From contig JADKBL010000003.1 in assembly GCA_016718875.1 (NCBI GenBank), forward strand, positions 124,001 through 188,000: 64,000 nt of DNA, in the 5' to 3' direction. The stretch is from Bacteroidota bacterium (GTDB taxonomy: Bacteria; Bacteroidota; Bacteroidia; Bacteroidales; VadinHA17). The notes beneath the pieces were generated by a model. The model worked only from the letters and a program-made list of their open reading frames with translations. It was not told where the DNA came from and did no database searches. Numbering within the stretch: position 1 is the first letter of the stretch; each line of letters starts with the position of its first letter. Made by a program: the position numbers and the translations under genes. Below, piece by piece: positions 1-9,495 of the stretch.

Positions 1-1
1 G

Positions 2-492
2 GAAGGAAAAGCAAATGTGCCGGTTGCATTGCCTCAATGGTTCATGCTCTTTAAAAGCAAAAAAACGCTGGTGAGAAGGCAGATGCAGGTAAAAAATCCG
101 ATATGGCAATCTCCGGGGCCACTCCCAAAGCTGACTATTTTTCATTAAGAGTTGAAGTTGAACCCGGCACTGAATGGATATGCTGGATCGAAATGAACCT
201 TGCCGGTGATTTCAATGATTCATTTCCTGAAATAGATGTTAAGACACTTCGTGAAGATGAGTTCAGTAATGGTCAGCCGGCACTGATCTTCAGAGCTGAC
301 GTGAAAGCTGTTGAAAATATGAAATTTAAACCCTCCATTGTTTCCCAATCAGTATGGAATAAAGGAGTAGTAAGTATTGAACCAGTCAGCGACGGTATAA
401 CAACTGCTAAAAATGTATTTGATGATATTCAGATATCGGTAATAAAGCCAAAACCTAAACTGCTGGATAAAACAAAGGTTCAGGATATATAA
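2..492 (+). CDS. C-terminal part of an unrecognised protein, 5' truncated and frameshifted
   Basis: The gene enters from the left edge. Bases 2-64 read as coding in one frame (a VALPQWFMLF segment) and the rest continues in another frame from about position 61 to the stop at 490-492. The switch lies in a run of seven A at 59-65; one more A would join the frames. After the switch the protein has a GATPKADYF segment and a WIEMNLAGDFN segment, suggesting a beta-rich domain. The ATG at 103 is therefore probably internal. I do not recognise the family. It lies on the same strand as the nitrilase-like genes that follow, about 80 bp upstream, so it may share their transcript. Confidence 0.5.
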
Positions 493-574
493 GTTTAAGG
501 TGAAAAGGCATAAAGGCGCATGGGCTCAAAGGTGATATAGCGGGAAGTTCATTAAGCATTCAATTCTTATAATT

Positions 575-1579
575 ATGAAAAAAACTGTGTCGTTGAGATT
601 GCTTATTTTTGCATCTCTTCTTTTTCTGGGAAATATTAAAGGTGAGTTGTTGTTGGCAGAGAGGTATGTTACTGTCGCTACAATCGGGAATGCCCCTGCT
701 GCAATAAAAACCGACAACAAGCAGGAGATTGTTGATCATGTAATAAGTTTCTGGGACAGGGAGCTGAAGCAGGTACTTCCCGACAAACCTGATTTGATTG
801 TGCTCCCGGAATTCTGCGACCTTTCAGGAGAGGGAGAAGAATATCTTAAAGTCAGGCAAAATCAGGTTCTTGACTTTTTTTCATCTGTGTCAAAAAGCAA
901 CAAATGTTACATAGCCTATGGAACACAGCGCAAAGATAAGGACGGTAACTGGAGGAACTCCTGTATTGTAATCGACAGAAACGGCTCAATCGCAGGAATA
1001 TATGATAAAAACTTCCCGACAATCGGAGAGATGGAATCGGGCATAAAGGCAAGCAATGAAGCTAAGATTATAGAGTGCGATTTCGGACGTGTTGCAATAG
1101 CTATATGTTTCGATCTCAACTTTGACGAACTTCGTATTAAGTATGCAAAGGAAAAACCCGATCTGATCATATTCTCTTCGATGTATCACGGCGGAAATGT
1201 TCAGAGCACCTGGGCATATACCTGCAGGTCACATTTCGTAGGTGCTGTCTACAAAGGCAACCCGTCTGAGATCAGGAACCCAATGGGAGACGTAATAGCA
1301 TCAAATACTAACTATTTTGACTTTGCTGTTGCAAAAATCAACCTTGACTGCAGGCTTGTTCACCTCGATTATAACTGGGCCAGACTAACATCCTTAAAGA
1401 ATAAATATGGGACAACAGTAAAAATAAGTGACCCCGGAAAACTTGCATCTGTCCTGATCACAAGTGAAAACAGCAAAGTAACGGCTGATGATATGATTAA
1501 GGAATTCGAAATAGAAATGCTCGATGATTACATGAAAAGAGCAAGGGATTTCAGGATGAAACCCGGCAATTTAAAATAA
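575..1579 (+). CDS. exported carbon-nitrogen hydrolase (nitrilase superfamily), copy 1
   Basis: The 334-residue protein has a hydrophobic N-terminus (about residues 7-25) that looks like a signal peptide, so it probably acts in the periplasm or outside the cell. The Glu-Lys-Cys triad of the nitrilase superfamily is complete: Glu79 in LIVLPEF, Lys145 in GIYDKNFP and Cys178 in AICFDLNF. Such enzymes hydrolyse amides, carbamoyl groups or nitriles; the substrate cannot be read from the sequence. A paralogue of the same length, with the catalytic residues at identical positions, lies two genes downstream, and an exported esterase sits between them. Most characterised members are cytoplasmic, so an exported pair is unusual. 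Confidence 0.85.
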   Translation: MKKTVSLRLLIFASLLFLGNIKGELLLAERYVTVATIGNAPAAIKTDNKQEIVDHVISFWDRELKQVLPDKPDLIVLPEFCDLSGEGEEYLKVRQNQVLDFFSSVSKSNKCYIAYGTQRKDKDGNWRNSCIVIDRNGSIAGIYDKNFPTIGEMESGIKASNEAKIIECDFGRVAIAICFDLNFDELRIKYAKEKPDLIIFSSMYHGGNVQSTWAYTCRSHFVGAVYKGNPSEIRNPMGDVIASNTNYFDFAVAKINLDCRLVHLDYNWARLTSLKNKYGTTVKISDPGKLASVLITSENSKVTADDMIKEFEIEMLDDYMKRARDFRMKPGNLK

Positions 1580-1595
1580 TTATAAACTATTATAA

Positions 1596-2717
1596 ATGAG
1601 CAAATTATTCAAATTTATTGTTATATTTTTCACAATAATTTTACTGATTCCTAAACAGGTTTCCGGTCAGACCATCTCCCCTGCTGATCAGAAACTTGAA
1701 ACTGAGCGCACTGATGCCTATGCCTCCCAGCTGGAGAACTACCTGAGGAATTATCTTATTGACCAGTACGATGAGAGATCATCTGAAGCCTGGCACCGAG
1801 ACTACAGCAGTATTGATGCTTTTGAAAGAAGCGTGGAACCCAATCGTGAAAGATGGGCTTCAGTAGTGATCAAACCTCCTGTGCTGACAAAAACTGGTCC
1901 GGCAATAAGGAAACCCTACACAATAGAAGGTATAAAAGGTGAATGGATTGAACTTCCTCTTGGCGGAATAACAGCACAGGCATTTCTTGCTTTTCCTTCG
2001 GGCGCCGCTGCAGGTAAAAAGCTTCCACTTGTTATTGTACAGCATGGAATAGGCAGCACTCCTGAGACACCTTTCAGGGGCGGAGCTTACAACGAGTATG
2101 CTAAAGAACTCCTGAAATCCGGCTTTGCTGTCCTTGTACCCATGAATCTTATGTCGATAGAACGTCGCAACAGAATAGAGCGTCTGTGCCGGCTGGCTGA
2201 TATCAGTCTGCCGGGGATAGAGCTTGTTCGTGTTCAGAACATGCTTGATATAGTTCTGGCGGACACAAGAATTGATCCTCAGAGAGTAGGAATGTGGGGT
2301 GTTTCACTCGGTGGCATGGCCACAATGTTCTGGATGCCGCTTGATCCAAGGATCAGGGCAGGGGTAGTATCTGCATGGTTCAACCATCGCAGGAATAAGA
2401 TGGTTATTCCTGATGATCGGTATACAAGCTTCCTTGTAACCACAGAGGACCATGCCTTTTTTACAGGATGGCTTACAGAATTTACCGATCATGATGTTGT
2501 TTCACTTATTTGTCCGCGGCCGCTCCTCATCCAGCATGGAAAACAGGACAGGATAGCACACTGGCCACAGGTTCTGGATGAGTATAATATTGCAAAAAAG
2601 CACTACGAAAAACTCAATATTCCTGAAAGATTTGAAATTGACATCCACGATGGCGGCCATGAGGCGGTAATCAAAAGCGGTATTGCATTCATGAAAAAAT
2701 GGCTGATGACCGATTAA
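1596..2717 (+). CDS. exported alpha/beta hydrolase (acetyl-xylan-esterase/dienelactone-hydrolase-like)
   Basis: The 373-residue protein has an N-terminal signal peptide (hydrophobic residues 6-20, probable cleavage after VSG). The fold signature is clear: nucleophile Ser237 in GVSLGG, acid Asp318 in HGKQDRIAH and base His355 in DGGHEAV. The region before residue 110 is an extension ahead of the hydrolase core. It starts 16 bp after the first nitrilase-like gene, so the two are probably co-transcribed. A role in removing ester groups from a polymer or small metabolite in the periplasm is inferred. Family membership is well supported; the substrate is unknown. Confidence 0.8.
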   Translation: MSKLFKFIVIFFTIILLIPKQVSGQTISPADQKLETERTDAYASQLENYLRNYLIDQYDERSSEAWHRDYSSIDAFERSVEPNRERWASVVIKPPVLTKTGPAIRKPYTIEGIKGEWIELPLGGITAQAFLAFPSGAAAGKKLPLVIVQHGIGSTPETPFRGGAYNEYAKELLKSGFAVLVPMNLMSIERRNRIERLCRLADISLPGIELVRVQNMLDIVLADTRIDPQRVGMWGVSLGGMATMFWMPLDPRIRAGVVSAWFNHRRNKMVIPDDRYTSFLVTTEDHAFFTGWLTEFTDHDVVSLICPRPLLIQHGKQDRIAHWPQVLDEYNIAKKHYEKLNIPERFEIDIHDGGHEAVIKSGIAFMKKWLMTD

Positions 2718-2893
2718 TGTTATTTAACTTTAATTAGACTCTTTTAAGGATCCATCCCATCCTTTATTCCGATCTTTGTACCTAAGGAATTTTTTGGGCT
2801 CAAAATGTCTGGAGTAAATTTTCTGTAAGGATGAGTAATACTATTCTCTGTTTTTCAATGGATGTGACGGTCCTGAACAAATATTAAAGTAAT

Positions 2894-3898
2894 ATGAAAA
2901 CCAATTACTTTGTTAAATTCTTATTAGTCATTACTATTTTCACATTTAATGTTATCATTTCCAATTGTGCTTTTTCTGAACGGATTGTAAAGGTTGCCAC
3001 AATAGGAAATACTCCCCCGATTATAGAAAGTGCCAATAAACAGGAGATTGTTGATCATGTAATTAAATTCTGGAACAGTGAGCTTAAACAGGTTCTCAGG
3101 AAAAAACCTGATCTGATCGTCCTTCCTGAATTATGTGACTTATCACTATCCGGCGAAGAATACCTGAGTGTTAGAAAAAATCAGGTCCTTGATTATTTTG
3201 CATCTGTTGCAAGAAAAAACAAGTGTTATATCGCATTCGGAATGCAAAGAAGAGATGAAGAGGAGTTATGGCGCAACTCTGTTGTAGTTCTTGGAAGAGA
3301 CGGCAAAATTGCGGGCATTTATGACAAGAACTTCCCTACTATCGGGGAAATGCAGATAGGGATCAAAGCCAGTGATAAAGCTCAAATAATTGAAACTGAT
3401 TTTGGCAGTGTAGCTATTGCTATCTGTTTTGATCTCAACTTCGACGAACTTCTTAAGAAGTATGCCAGCCAGAAGCCAGATCTTATTATCCTGTCATCAA
3501 TGTACCACGGAGGTCTGGCCCAGAGTGTCTGGGCTTATACATGTCAGTCCTATTTTGTCGGCTCTGTTTACCATGGATATCCATCCCAGATAAGAAATCC
3601 TTTCGGTGAAGTTATATCATCAAGCAATTCCCAGAATGATTACACAGTGGAAAGCATCAACCTTGACTTCAAAAGAGTACATCTTGCCTATAATATCCTG
3701 AATCTTGCTGCAATGAAAAAGAAATACGGCAATACTGTAAAAATATCGGATCCTGGAGAGTATGCATCAGTACTTGTCAGCAGTGAGAATGAAAATGTTA
3801 CAGTAGAACAGATGATCAAAGAGTTTGAAATCATTGAGTTCAATGATTATCTCGACCAGATAAGGGAATACCGTCATGAGGACGGTAACATGGAATAA
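2894..3898 (+). CDS. exported carbon-nitrogen hydrolase (nitrilase superfamily), copy 2
   Basis: This is a paralogue of the gene at 575, with exactly the same length (334 residues) and the same triad positions: Glu79, Lys145 and Cys178. The two align without visible gaps and share long blocks such as GIYDKNFPTIGEM and AICFDLNFDEL. The N-terminus is hydrophobic and ends near ISNC, so it is a signal peptide and possibly a weak lipobox. A 176-bp gap separates it from the esterase, which leaves room for its own promoter, although I saw no exact TAnnTTTG there. A local duplication that enclosed or was split by the esterase is the simplest history. The substrate is not known. Confidence 0.85.
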   Translation: MKTNYFVKFLLVITIFTFNVIISNCAFSERIVKVATIGNTPPIIESANKQEIVDHVIKFWNSELKQVLRKKPDLIVLPELCDLSLSGEEYLSVRKNQVLDYFASVARKNKCYIAFGMQRRDEEELWRNSVVVLGRDGKIAGIYDKNFPTIGEMQIGIKASDKAQIIETDFGSVAIAICFDLNFDELLKKYASQKPDLIILSSMYHGGLAQSVWAYTCQSYFVGSVYHGYPSQIRNPFGEVISSSNSQNDYTVESINLDFKRVHLAYNILNLAAMKKKYGNTVKISDPGEYASVLVSSENENVTVEQMIKEFEIIEFNDYLDQIREYRHEDGNME

Positions 3899-4138
3899 AT
3901 AGAAGGAGCTTGTTGAAGTTTTGGTATGTTATAAAATAAGCGGGTCGATAACCACAGGTCACAAAGTCCATCTGCCTTCGCTAATACGGTAGAATGGGTT
4001 CTTCCAAAGAAAGATTAACACAGAGTTATCAATTAAAGAAATAATAATCAGGGCTTTACCTTTGTGTCCTTTGTGAGGAACTTCTTTACTTGTCCTTCTG
4101 AAATAACCCAAAGGTTAATGCCCATCCGTCACGTATTT
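3899..4138. other. convergent intergenic region with CACAGAG/CTTTGTG repeats
   Basis: This gap lies between a + strand and a - strand gene. It holds a CACAGAG core at 4019-4025 and two CTTTGTG cores at 4060 and 4069. These are relatives of the CTCTGTG repeats seen elsewhere in the window. I see no open reading frame of note, RNA gene or clear terminator. Confidence 0.5.
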
Positions 4139-4900
4139 CTATACCCCGGCAATTCTTCTCTTATACTCTGCAAGAGCAGCATCAAGCCTGTCTCTTGATG
4201 TTGTATCACCCGGAATATTATGTGAAGGATGAATATAGAGTTTAACACCCCTGTCAGCAAGAATTTCAGCAACAGTTGTAACTGTCATCCAAACACATGT
4301 AATGAATGCCATTGTTGAGACAGGTCCTACTTTGTCCTGGTGATTCTTGAGGGTAACTGATGCATCCTGAAGAGGTGCGCAGGTATCCACAACATAATCA
4401 GCGAGATCAAAAATGGTTTTGCCGCATGAATGCCTGGTCTGCTTTCCTTTTGCCTCAGCTGCAGAACCAAACACAACAACCTTCATTCCTCTCTTTTTTG
4501 CCTCAAGAGCGACATCAATATTAACATTGTTTATGCCGGTATGAGAGAAAAGCCACATCGTATCATTTTTGTCGAAATCATAGCTTTTCATTATTGCAGT
4601 ACCATAACCTTCAACCCTTTCAAGGAAAAGAAACTGATGAACGCCCATCTCTCCTGTGATCTTTGTAAAGAAGGTAAGTGGTAATTCTACCATAGGATGA
4701 AATCCTACAAAACCTCCGATACGGGGATACATCTCCTCGATAGGAATTGTTGCATGTCCGCAGCCGAAAGTATGAACCCAGCGCCCCTTTTCGATCGTAT
4801 CTGCCATAACCTCCGCAGCTTTGCGGATATTGTCCATCTGTGTATTCTCAATGCGGGTCATTATCTCCCTCGCATTGCTGAGCCATTGTAGTGCTAACAT
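4139..4900 (-). CDS. SIS-domain phosphosugar-binding protein
   Basis: This 253-residue soluble protein has one SIS (sugar isomerase) domain, the fold that binds phosphosugars in isomerases, MurNAc-6-phosphate etherase and related regulators. The pattern resembles the UPF0309 group. The phosphate-binding regions are visible as FGCGHA near residue 46 and FSHTGIN near residue 118. It is the last gene of the glycan operon, 30 bp after the MFS permease. That suggests it converts the phosphosugar made by the ROK kinase next door. The exact reaction (isomerase, deaminase or lyase) cannot be decided from sequence. Confidence 0.75.
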   Translation of the reverse strand: MLALQWLSNAREIMTRIENTQMDNIRKAAEVMADTIEKGRWVHTFGCGHATIPIEEMYPRIGGFVGFHPMVELPLTFFTKITGEMGVHQFLFLERVEGYGTAIMKSYDFDKNDTMWLFSHTGINNVNIDVALEAKKRGMKVVVFGSAAEAKGKQTRHSCGKTIFDLADYVVDTCAPLQDASVTLKNHQDKVGPVSTMAFITCVWMTVTTVAEILADRGVKLYIHPSHNIPGDTTSRDRLDAALAEYKRRIAGV

Positions 4901-4930
4901 AATTAATTGATTTTAAATTGTTTAGTTAAT

Positions 4931-6076
4931 CTATTTTGATCTTTTCAGTATTAATACAGAGAGCAGTATCATTATCAGCGCCTCTGCAAGCGCAAATGTA
5001 ATCAGATGGGTAACGCCGAAGTGCTGAGCTACCAGACCCATCAGTAAATTTATAATAGTATTTCCCGTAAGAGCAATAAAGAATATTATGCTGAAAGCTG
5101 TTCCTGACAATCCTGCAAAAAGGCTGCCGGCAATTCCGAGCATTATCGGAAATCCGCCTGCAAGACCTGCACCAAGTAAAATCAGCCCGATTATAATGAG
5201 CTTATATGAATCTCCTGCCATCAGAACAAGAAGACCTGTTAAAATCAGTGCGAATGAAATAATTAGTAGTCTCTGAGGTGTGAATGATCTGAACAGGCTA
5301 CCTGTAAGCAGACGCATTGCTACAAGACCTGCAACAAACAATGTAAGCGCATACAGAGCACTGCTCGGCTCAACAGCCAGCTTAGTCACCATAAATGTGG
5401 TGGTCCAGTTATTGATAATACCTTCGAACCCGCTCTGAAAGAAAAGGAAGAATGCAATAAGCAACAGTGATTTATCCCCTGCCAGTTCCATTATCTGTTT
5501 AAAAGATACCTTCTCAGAATGCTTTGGAGCAGGAAATCCTATTATCAGAAAGAATATTGCAGTTAGAACTGTCAGTACTCCCACCGAAGCAATTATCACT
5601 TCAAAATTGAATGTATTTCTTAATAATCCAAGTATAAGCGGCATGCCAAGAGCACCAATACCATAAAATACCCCAAGCAGACTGATGTTGGCTCCTTTCC
5701 CTGTCTCACTTATATCTGAGACCAGCGCGTTTGTAGCACCATTAATCGACCCGCCTCCAAGTCCGACAAGCAGAATAAATACCTTTAACATTGGTACAGA
5801 TGAAGTATAGGCTATCCCGAAAAATCCTGCAGCCATTATAAATGCGGAAACCGCAAGAAGAAGTTTATAACCGTTCCTGTCGACTATAGGACCGAAAATC
5901 AGTGAGCCAGTAAGTATACCGATTGGAAGGATAGAGAATAATGTTCCAAAAGAGACTTCATCAAGGTTAAGTTTCTGCCTGAGCTCTGCTACCACCGAGC
6001 CAAGTGTTATTATACAAATACCGAATAAAAGCATGCCGGCACATGCCGACCAGAAAATAACTCTTTTACTGAACAT
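4931..6076 (-). CDS. MFS transporter, probable sugar permease
   Basis: The 381-residue, strongly hydrophobic protein is consistent with 12 membrane segments. It starts with MFSKRVIFWSACAGMLLFGI and has an MFS-like loop around residues 65-70 (VDRNGYK). It resembles Bacteroidota sugar MFS permeases of the FucP/GlcP kind. It lies 21 bp after the ROK kinase and 30 bp before the SIS gene. The likely role is inner-membrane uptake of the monosaccharide released by the operon's glycosidases. The substrate is inferred from context only. Confidence 0.75.
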   Translation of the reverse strand: MFSKRVIFWSACAGMLLFGICIITLGSVVAELRQKLNLDEVSFGTLFSILPIGILTGSLIFGPIVDRNGYKLLLAVSAFIMAAGFFGIAYTSSVPMLKVFILLVGLGGGSINGATNALVSDISETGKGANISLLGVFYGIGALGMPLILGLLRNTFNFEVIIASVGVLTVLTAIFFLIIGFPAPKHSEKVSFKQIMELAGDKSLLLIAFFLFFQSGFEGIINNWTTTFMVTKLAVEPSSALYALTLFVAGLVAMRLLTGSLFRSFTPQRLLIISFALILTGLLVLMAGDSYKLIIIGLILLGAGLAGGFPIMLGIAGSLFAGLSGTAFSIIFFIALTGNTIINLLMGLVAQHFGVTHLITFALAEALIMILLSVLILKRSK

Positions 6077-6097
6077 ATAATCTCATTTAACTAAATT

Positions 6098-7048
6098 TCA
6101 GGAAATACTTTTCAGGGCAAGGTATCCTGCGCCGTAAACACCTGCATCACCTTCGAGAGATGATCCTGTAAGAGTTACCTGGGTAATACCTACGGGTTGT
6201 GCCCATTTCCGTGCCTCCCTGTATATCTCCGGGAGCAAAGGGAGAGCAGGACCAAATACACCGCCTCCGAATATAATTCGTTCGGGATTGAAAAGGCTTA
6301 CAAGGTTTGCTACGGCCATTCCCCAGAATTCAATACACTGTTTTATTACGCTTACCGCAAGACTGTCACCATTTTTATATGCTTCAAAAACATCATGTGA
6401 TGTAATATTTTCAATATTTTTATTCTTCAAAACACCTTCATATTCCTCATTATCAACAAGGTCAGACTTTACTACCTTTGCAATCCCTTCCCCTGAAGCA
6501 TAATATTCAAAACATCCGCAGTTCCTGTACTTTTCATTGTATGGTCTCTGTAATGCCATCCAGCCAATACAACCGGCAATATCATGACTTCCCCTGAGTA
6601 TCTCACCATTGATAAGAATACCAGCACCTATTCCTGTTCCAACAGACAGGAATATTGCATCATGGCATCCTTTTGCATTTCCTTTCCATACTTCGCCTAG
6701 AATATAACAGGCTCTGTCACTGTCGATGGTGACGGGTATGGCTCCGGAAACAGATTTTACTTCCTCAAGCAATGGATAATCTTCCCATCCTGCGATGTTT
6801 GGAACCCAGGTAGTCCCGGTACCTGGATGTGCAATTCCCGGAACGGAGATACCAATAGCCTCAATAATATTTCCGTCTGATTTTCCTTTCAGAATAAAAG
6901 TAGTGATCTGATCCGTAATCAGTTGTCCTACATCTGCACCTGTTCTTTTTCCGACAGCCACCGACTCCTTATGAAGAATAATTCCTTCATTCGATATAAT
7001 AGCGAGTGCCAGCTTTGTGCCTCCGAGATCAATCCCTAGAAGAGCCAT
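6098..7048 (-). CDS. ROK-family sugar kinase with an atypical sugar/zinc motif
   Basis: This 316-residue ROK protein carries the N-terminal phosphate-binding motif GIDLGGTK (residues 5-12), and the catalytic aspartate region reads DSDRACYILGE. Its ROK signature is unusual. Where relatives have a GExGH motif followed by CxCG and GCxE, this protein reads AGCIGWMAL and later NCGCFE. The Glu and His of GExGH and the first Cys pair are therefore missing. It has no DNA-binding N-terminus, so it is a kinase-type member rather than a repressor. The start codon lies 8 bp after the rebuilt end of the GH42 gene. It probably phosphorylates the imported sugar. Confidence 0.8.
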   Translation of the reverse strand: MALLGIDLGGTKLALAIISNEGIILHKESVAVGKRTGADVGQLITDQITTFILKGKSDGNIIEAIGISVPGIAHPGTGTTWVPNIAGWEDYPLLEEVKSVSGAIPVTIDSDRACYILGEVWKGNAKGCHDAIFLSVGTGIGAGILINGEILRGSHDIAGCIGWMALQRPYNEKYRNCGCFEYYASGEGIAKVVKSDLVDNEEYEGVLKNKNIENITSHDVFEAYKNGDSLAVSVIKQCIEFWGMAVANLVSLFNPERIIFGGGVFGPALPLLPEIYREARKWAQPVGITQVTLTGSSLEGDAGVYGAGYLALKSIS

Positions 7049-7056
7049 ATTTTTTT

Positions 7057-9488
7057 CTATTTTCCTGTACGTTTAATATTCCAGATCTCTGCACCTTTTT
7101 CGCCAATTTCACCGGTAGCAAATTCCAGCATTTGCATTTTGTCAGACTGCTAAGCTTTCGGTTCCCAAGCATCTCTGCCAGCTCATAACTACCTGGTTCC
7201 ATAACCTTTAACCTGATTGTGACCTTTTCAGTGGTCTTTCCATGGTTCAAAACAAACAGAAGATAGCCACCCGGGTATTCATGCAGCCTTATAATCAATG
7301 GATTCGCTTCATTACCTGGCTGTAACATGGTAAACGGACTTTCAATTTTTGCCCATTCAGCCAGTCCAAGAAGAAATTTATTGGTATTCCTGTAAGATGA
7401 ATCCTGAACAGTAATCCTCTGTGTTGACTGGTCCCACTGGGAACCACGGGAATTTGTCATGGCAAGGAAAGTACCTGCAAACATTGTGTGTCCCTTACCA
7501 TAATCTGATGTCACCAGGCAGGGAGTACCATCTGCAAGTCTTGCCAGTACTTTTGCTTTTGTAGGATCGAGGATCTCAACAGATTCTGCAAACTGTGATC
7601 CTGTAAGGGTATCTCCCTTCTGAAATCCTGAAAGGGAAGGATGAGAATTATCTTCAACTTTAATATAAACATTCTTCAATGACTGAACCTTTGTTTCCCT
7701 GACTCCAAATACCTTACTCAGGCCAAGTCCGGGAATTACTCCGTCAGTAAAGCCCCTGTTATCATTCCATGCCAGGCGTGCCTCTGAGAAAGCATTCCCT
7801 CCTTTTTCAACATAATTTTTTATCCCGTCAGCCATCTTTTGAGTAATCATCAATGCATAAGGGATAATGATAAGCTTATATTGTGAAAGGTCACCTGACT
7901 CAACATCCCGGCGGTGAATGAATTCAACAGCAATATTCTGGTCTGTCAGGAAACGGTAATAACCTATAAGTGAATTTATATGTCCGTCCTGGGTTGTTGT
8001 ACGACGATGCCCGCCAACCATCTGTGAAAGCGGATTGTAAACAAGCGCAACCTGTGCTTTAACAGGTCTGGATGCTGCAAACACATCTTTGTTGGCATCA
8101 ACGAATTTTGCCACTTTTCCAAGTTCAACAGCCCGTTCGGTAAGAGTACCGTCAAGGTTTATCAGTCCATACCCTCCCGATTCATATCCTGATGACATAG
8201 GATAGTAGGCATATGTAAATATTCCCTTGGCTCCGGTTGCAAGGCTCGACCAGGTCCATATCTGATGATCCTTTGGAGTTATAGGATCACCAATATTAAG
8301 TCCTACAGTACCGAATCCTGCCTGAAATTCTCCAATATAATATCCTCCGTTTTTCTTATTTGCGCTGTACGAAAAGTCGCCCTGAGCCATAAAACTCCAG
8401 GGTCTCCAGTCGCCTGGAAGATTATGCTTGGGATATTGTGATAATCCGTAGTAATCTACCTGGTCAGCCATCAGGAAATCATCACCCGATTCACCTCCGT
8501 ACGGTGACCCGAAGAGCGATACCGGTGATGCATGAGCAGTTACAATATGCGTCTTATCATACTTACGGACAGCATCATATCTTAGCTTAAGATCCTCCGC
8601 AAGCTTCTGGTAAATAAAGGCTTTCCAGTCCAGAAAATCGGAATATGTCAGGATTGTGCCAAAACGGGGTGCAGATACTTCCTCCCATCTCTCAAAATTC
8701 CTGTACCACGATTTATTAAGCTCTTCAAGTGTTGAATATTTTTGCTTCAGCCACTCGCGGAAACGAGCCTGAGTATTGGGGCAGAAACAATACTGTGGAT
8801 TGGGTATCCAGCCGGGCTCACCCCATTGTACAATATGAGGCTCGCTCCAGAGATCCCATCCATAAAAATTGGGAAATGAGACTGCTATTTTAGAAGTCTC
8901 TTCATAGAATTTCAGGAAAGAAAGCCTTACACCCTCATGATCTATACAGTATCCCGGAGCCACCTGTGGATGTACCTTGTCACCATTCATGGCTTCGAAC
9001 AAGCCGTCGGGATATTCTTTGCCAACCCAGTCTGGAGCTGATTCACCATACACCTGTATGATTACCTTTAAGCCTGCTTCCTGTGCAAGTTCAAATACCA
9101 TCCTGAGGTTTTCAAAATTGTATTGCCCTTTTCGCGGTTCACAATGAGACCATTCTACCCATGTTTTAACAGAATTGAATCCCAGTGATTTTATCTGCTG
9201 AATATCTTTCTTCCATTCTTCCCTTGAGGCAGGGGTTACTTCAGAAAGCATCGTTGCTCTGGCTTTGCCTCCGCTGTACCAGACAGAAAAAGGGAAAAAA
9301 TCACTTTTGTTAACGACTGGTTTGTTCTGGGCATTCAGAAAAGGAGAAAACAGAAAAAAAAATATCAGGGTGAAAAAGAATGTAATTTCAATTATTCCGG
9401 AATTAATTCTTCCCGAAATTAATCCGGTAAATTTCTCAATAACAGGTTTATTCTGCCTCATATTGAAATGTATTGTATTAAATTTCAA
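7057..9488 (-). CDS. GH42 beta-galactosidase-like glycosidase, C-terminal frameshift
   Basis: The protein is about 810 residues. A hydrophobic segment near residues 33-50 ends in LNAQ, so it is exported, although the start may be a later Met. The GH42 TIM barrel shows a candidate acid/base, Glu216 in WDLWSEPH, and a candidate nucleophile, Glu387 in GYYIGEFQAG. A glutamine-amidotransferase-like middle domain follows, with a beta domain at the end. In the raw sequence the frame runs on into the ROK start codon with an unlikely tail (CKCWNLLPVK). One extra A in the coding strand at about 7137-7140 restores a natural end (MLEFATGEIGEKG) that stops at 7057. I use that end. Confidence 0.75.
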
Positions 9489-9495
9489 TCACATA

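Noticed and set aside
59..66. Programmed -1 frameshifting on the A run in the first gene
   Set aside because: The run is a plausible slippery site, but eleven other shifts in the window have the same character at varied sites, so a missing A is the simpler explanation.
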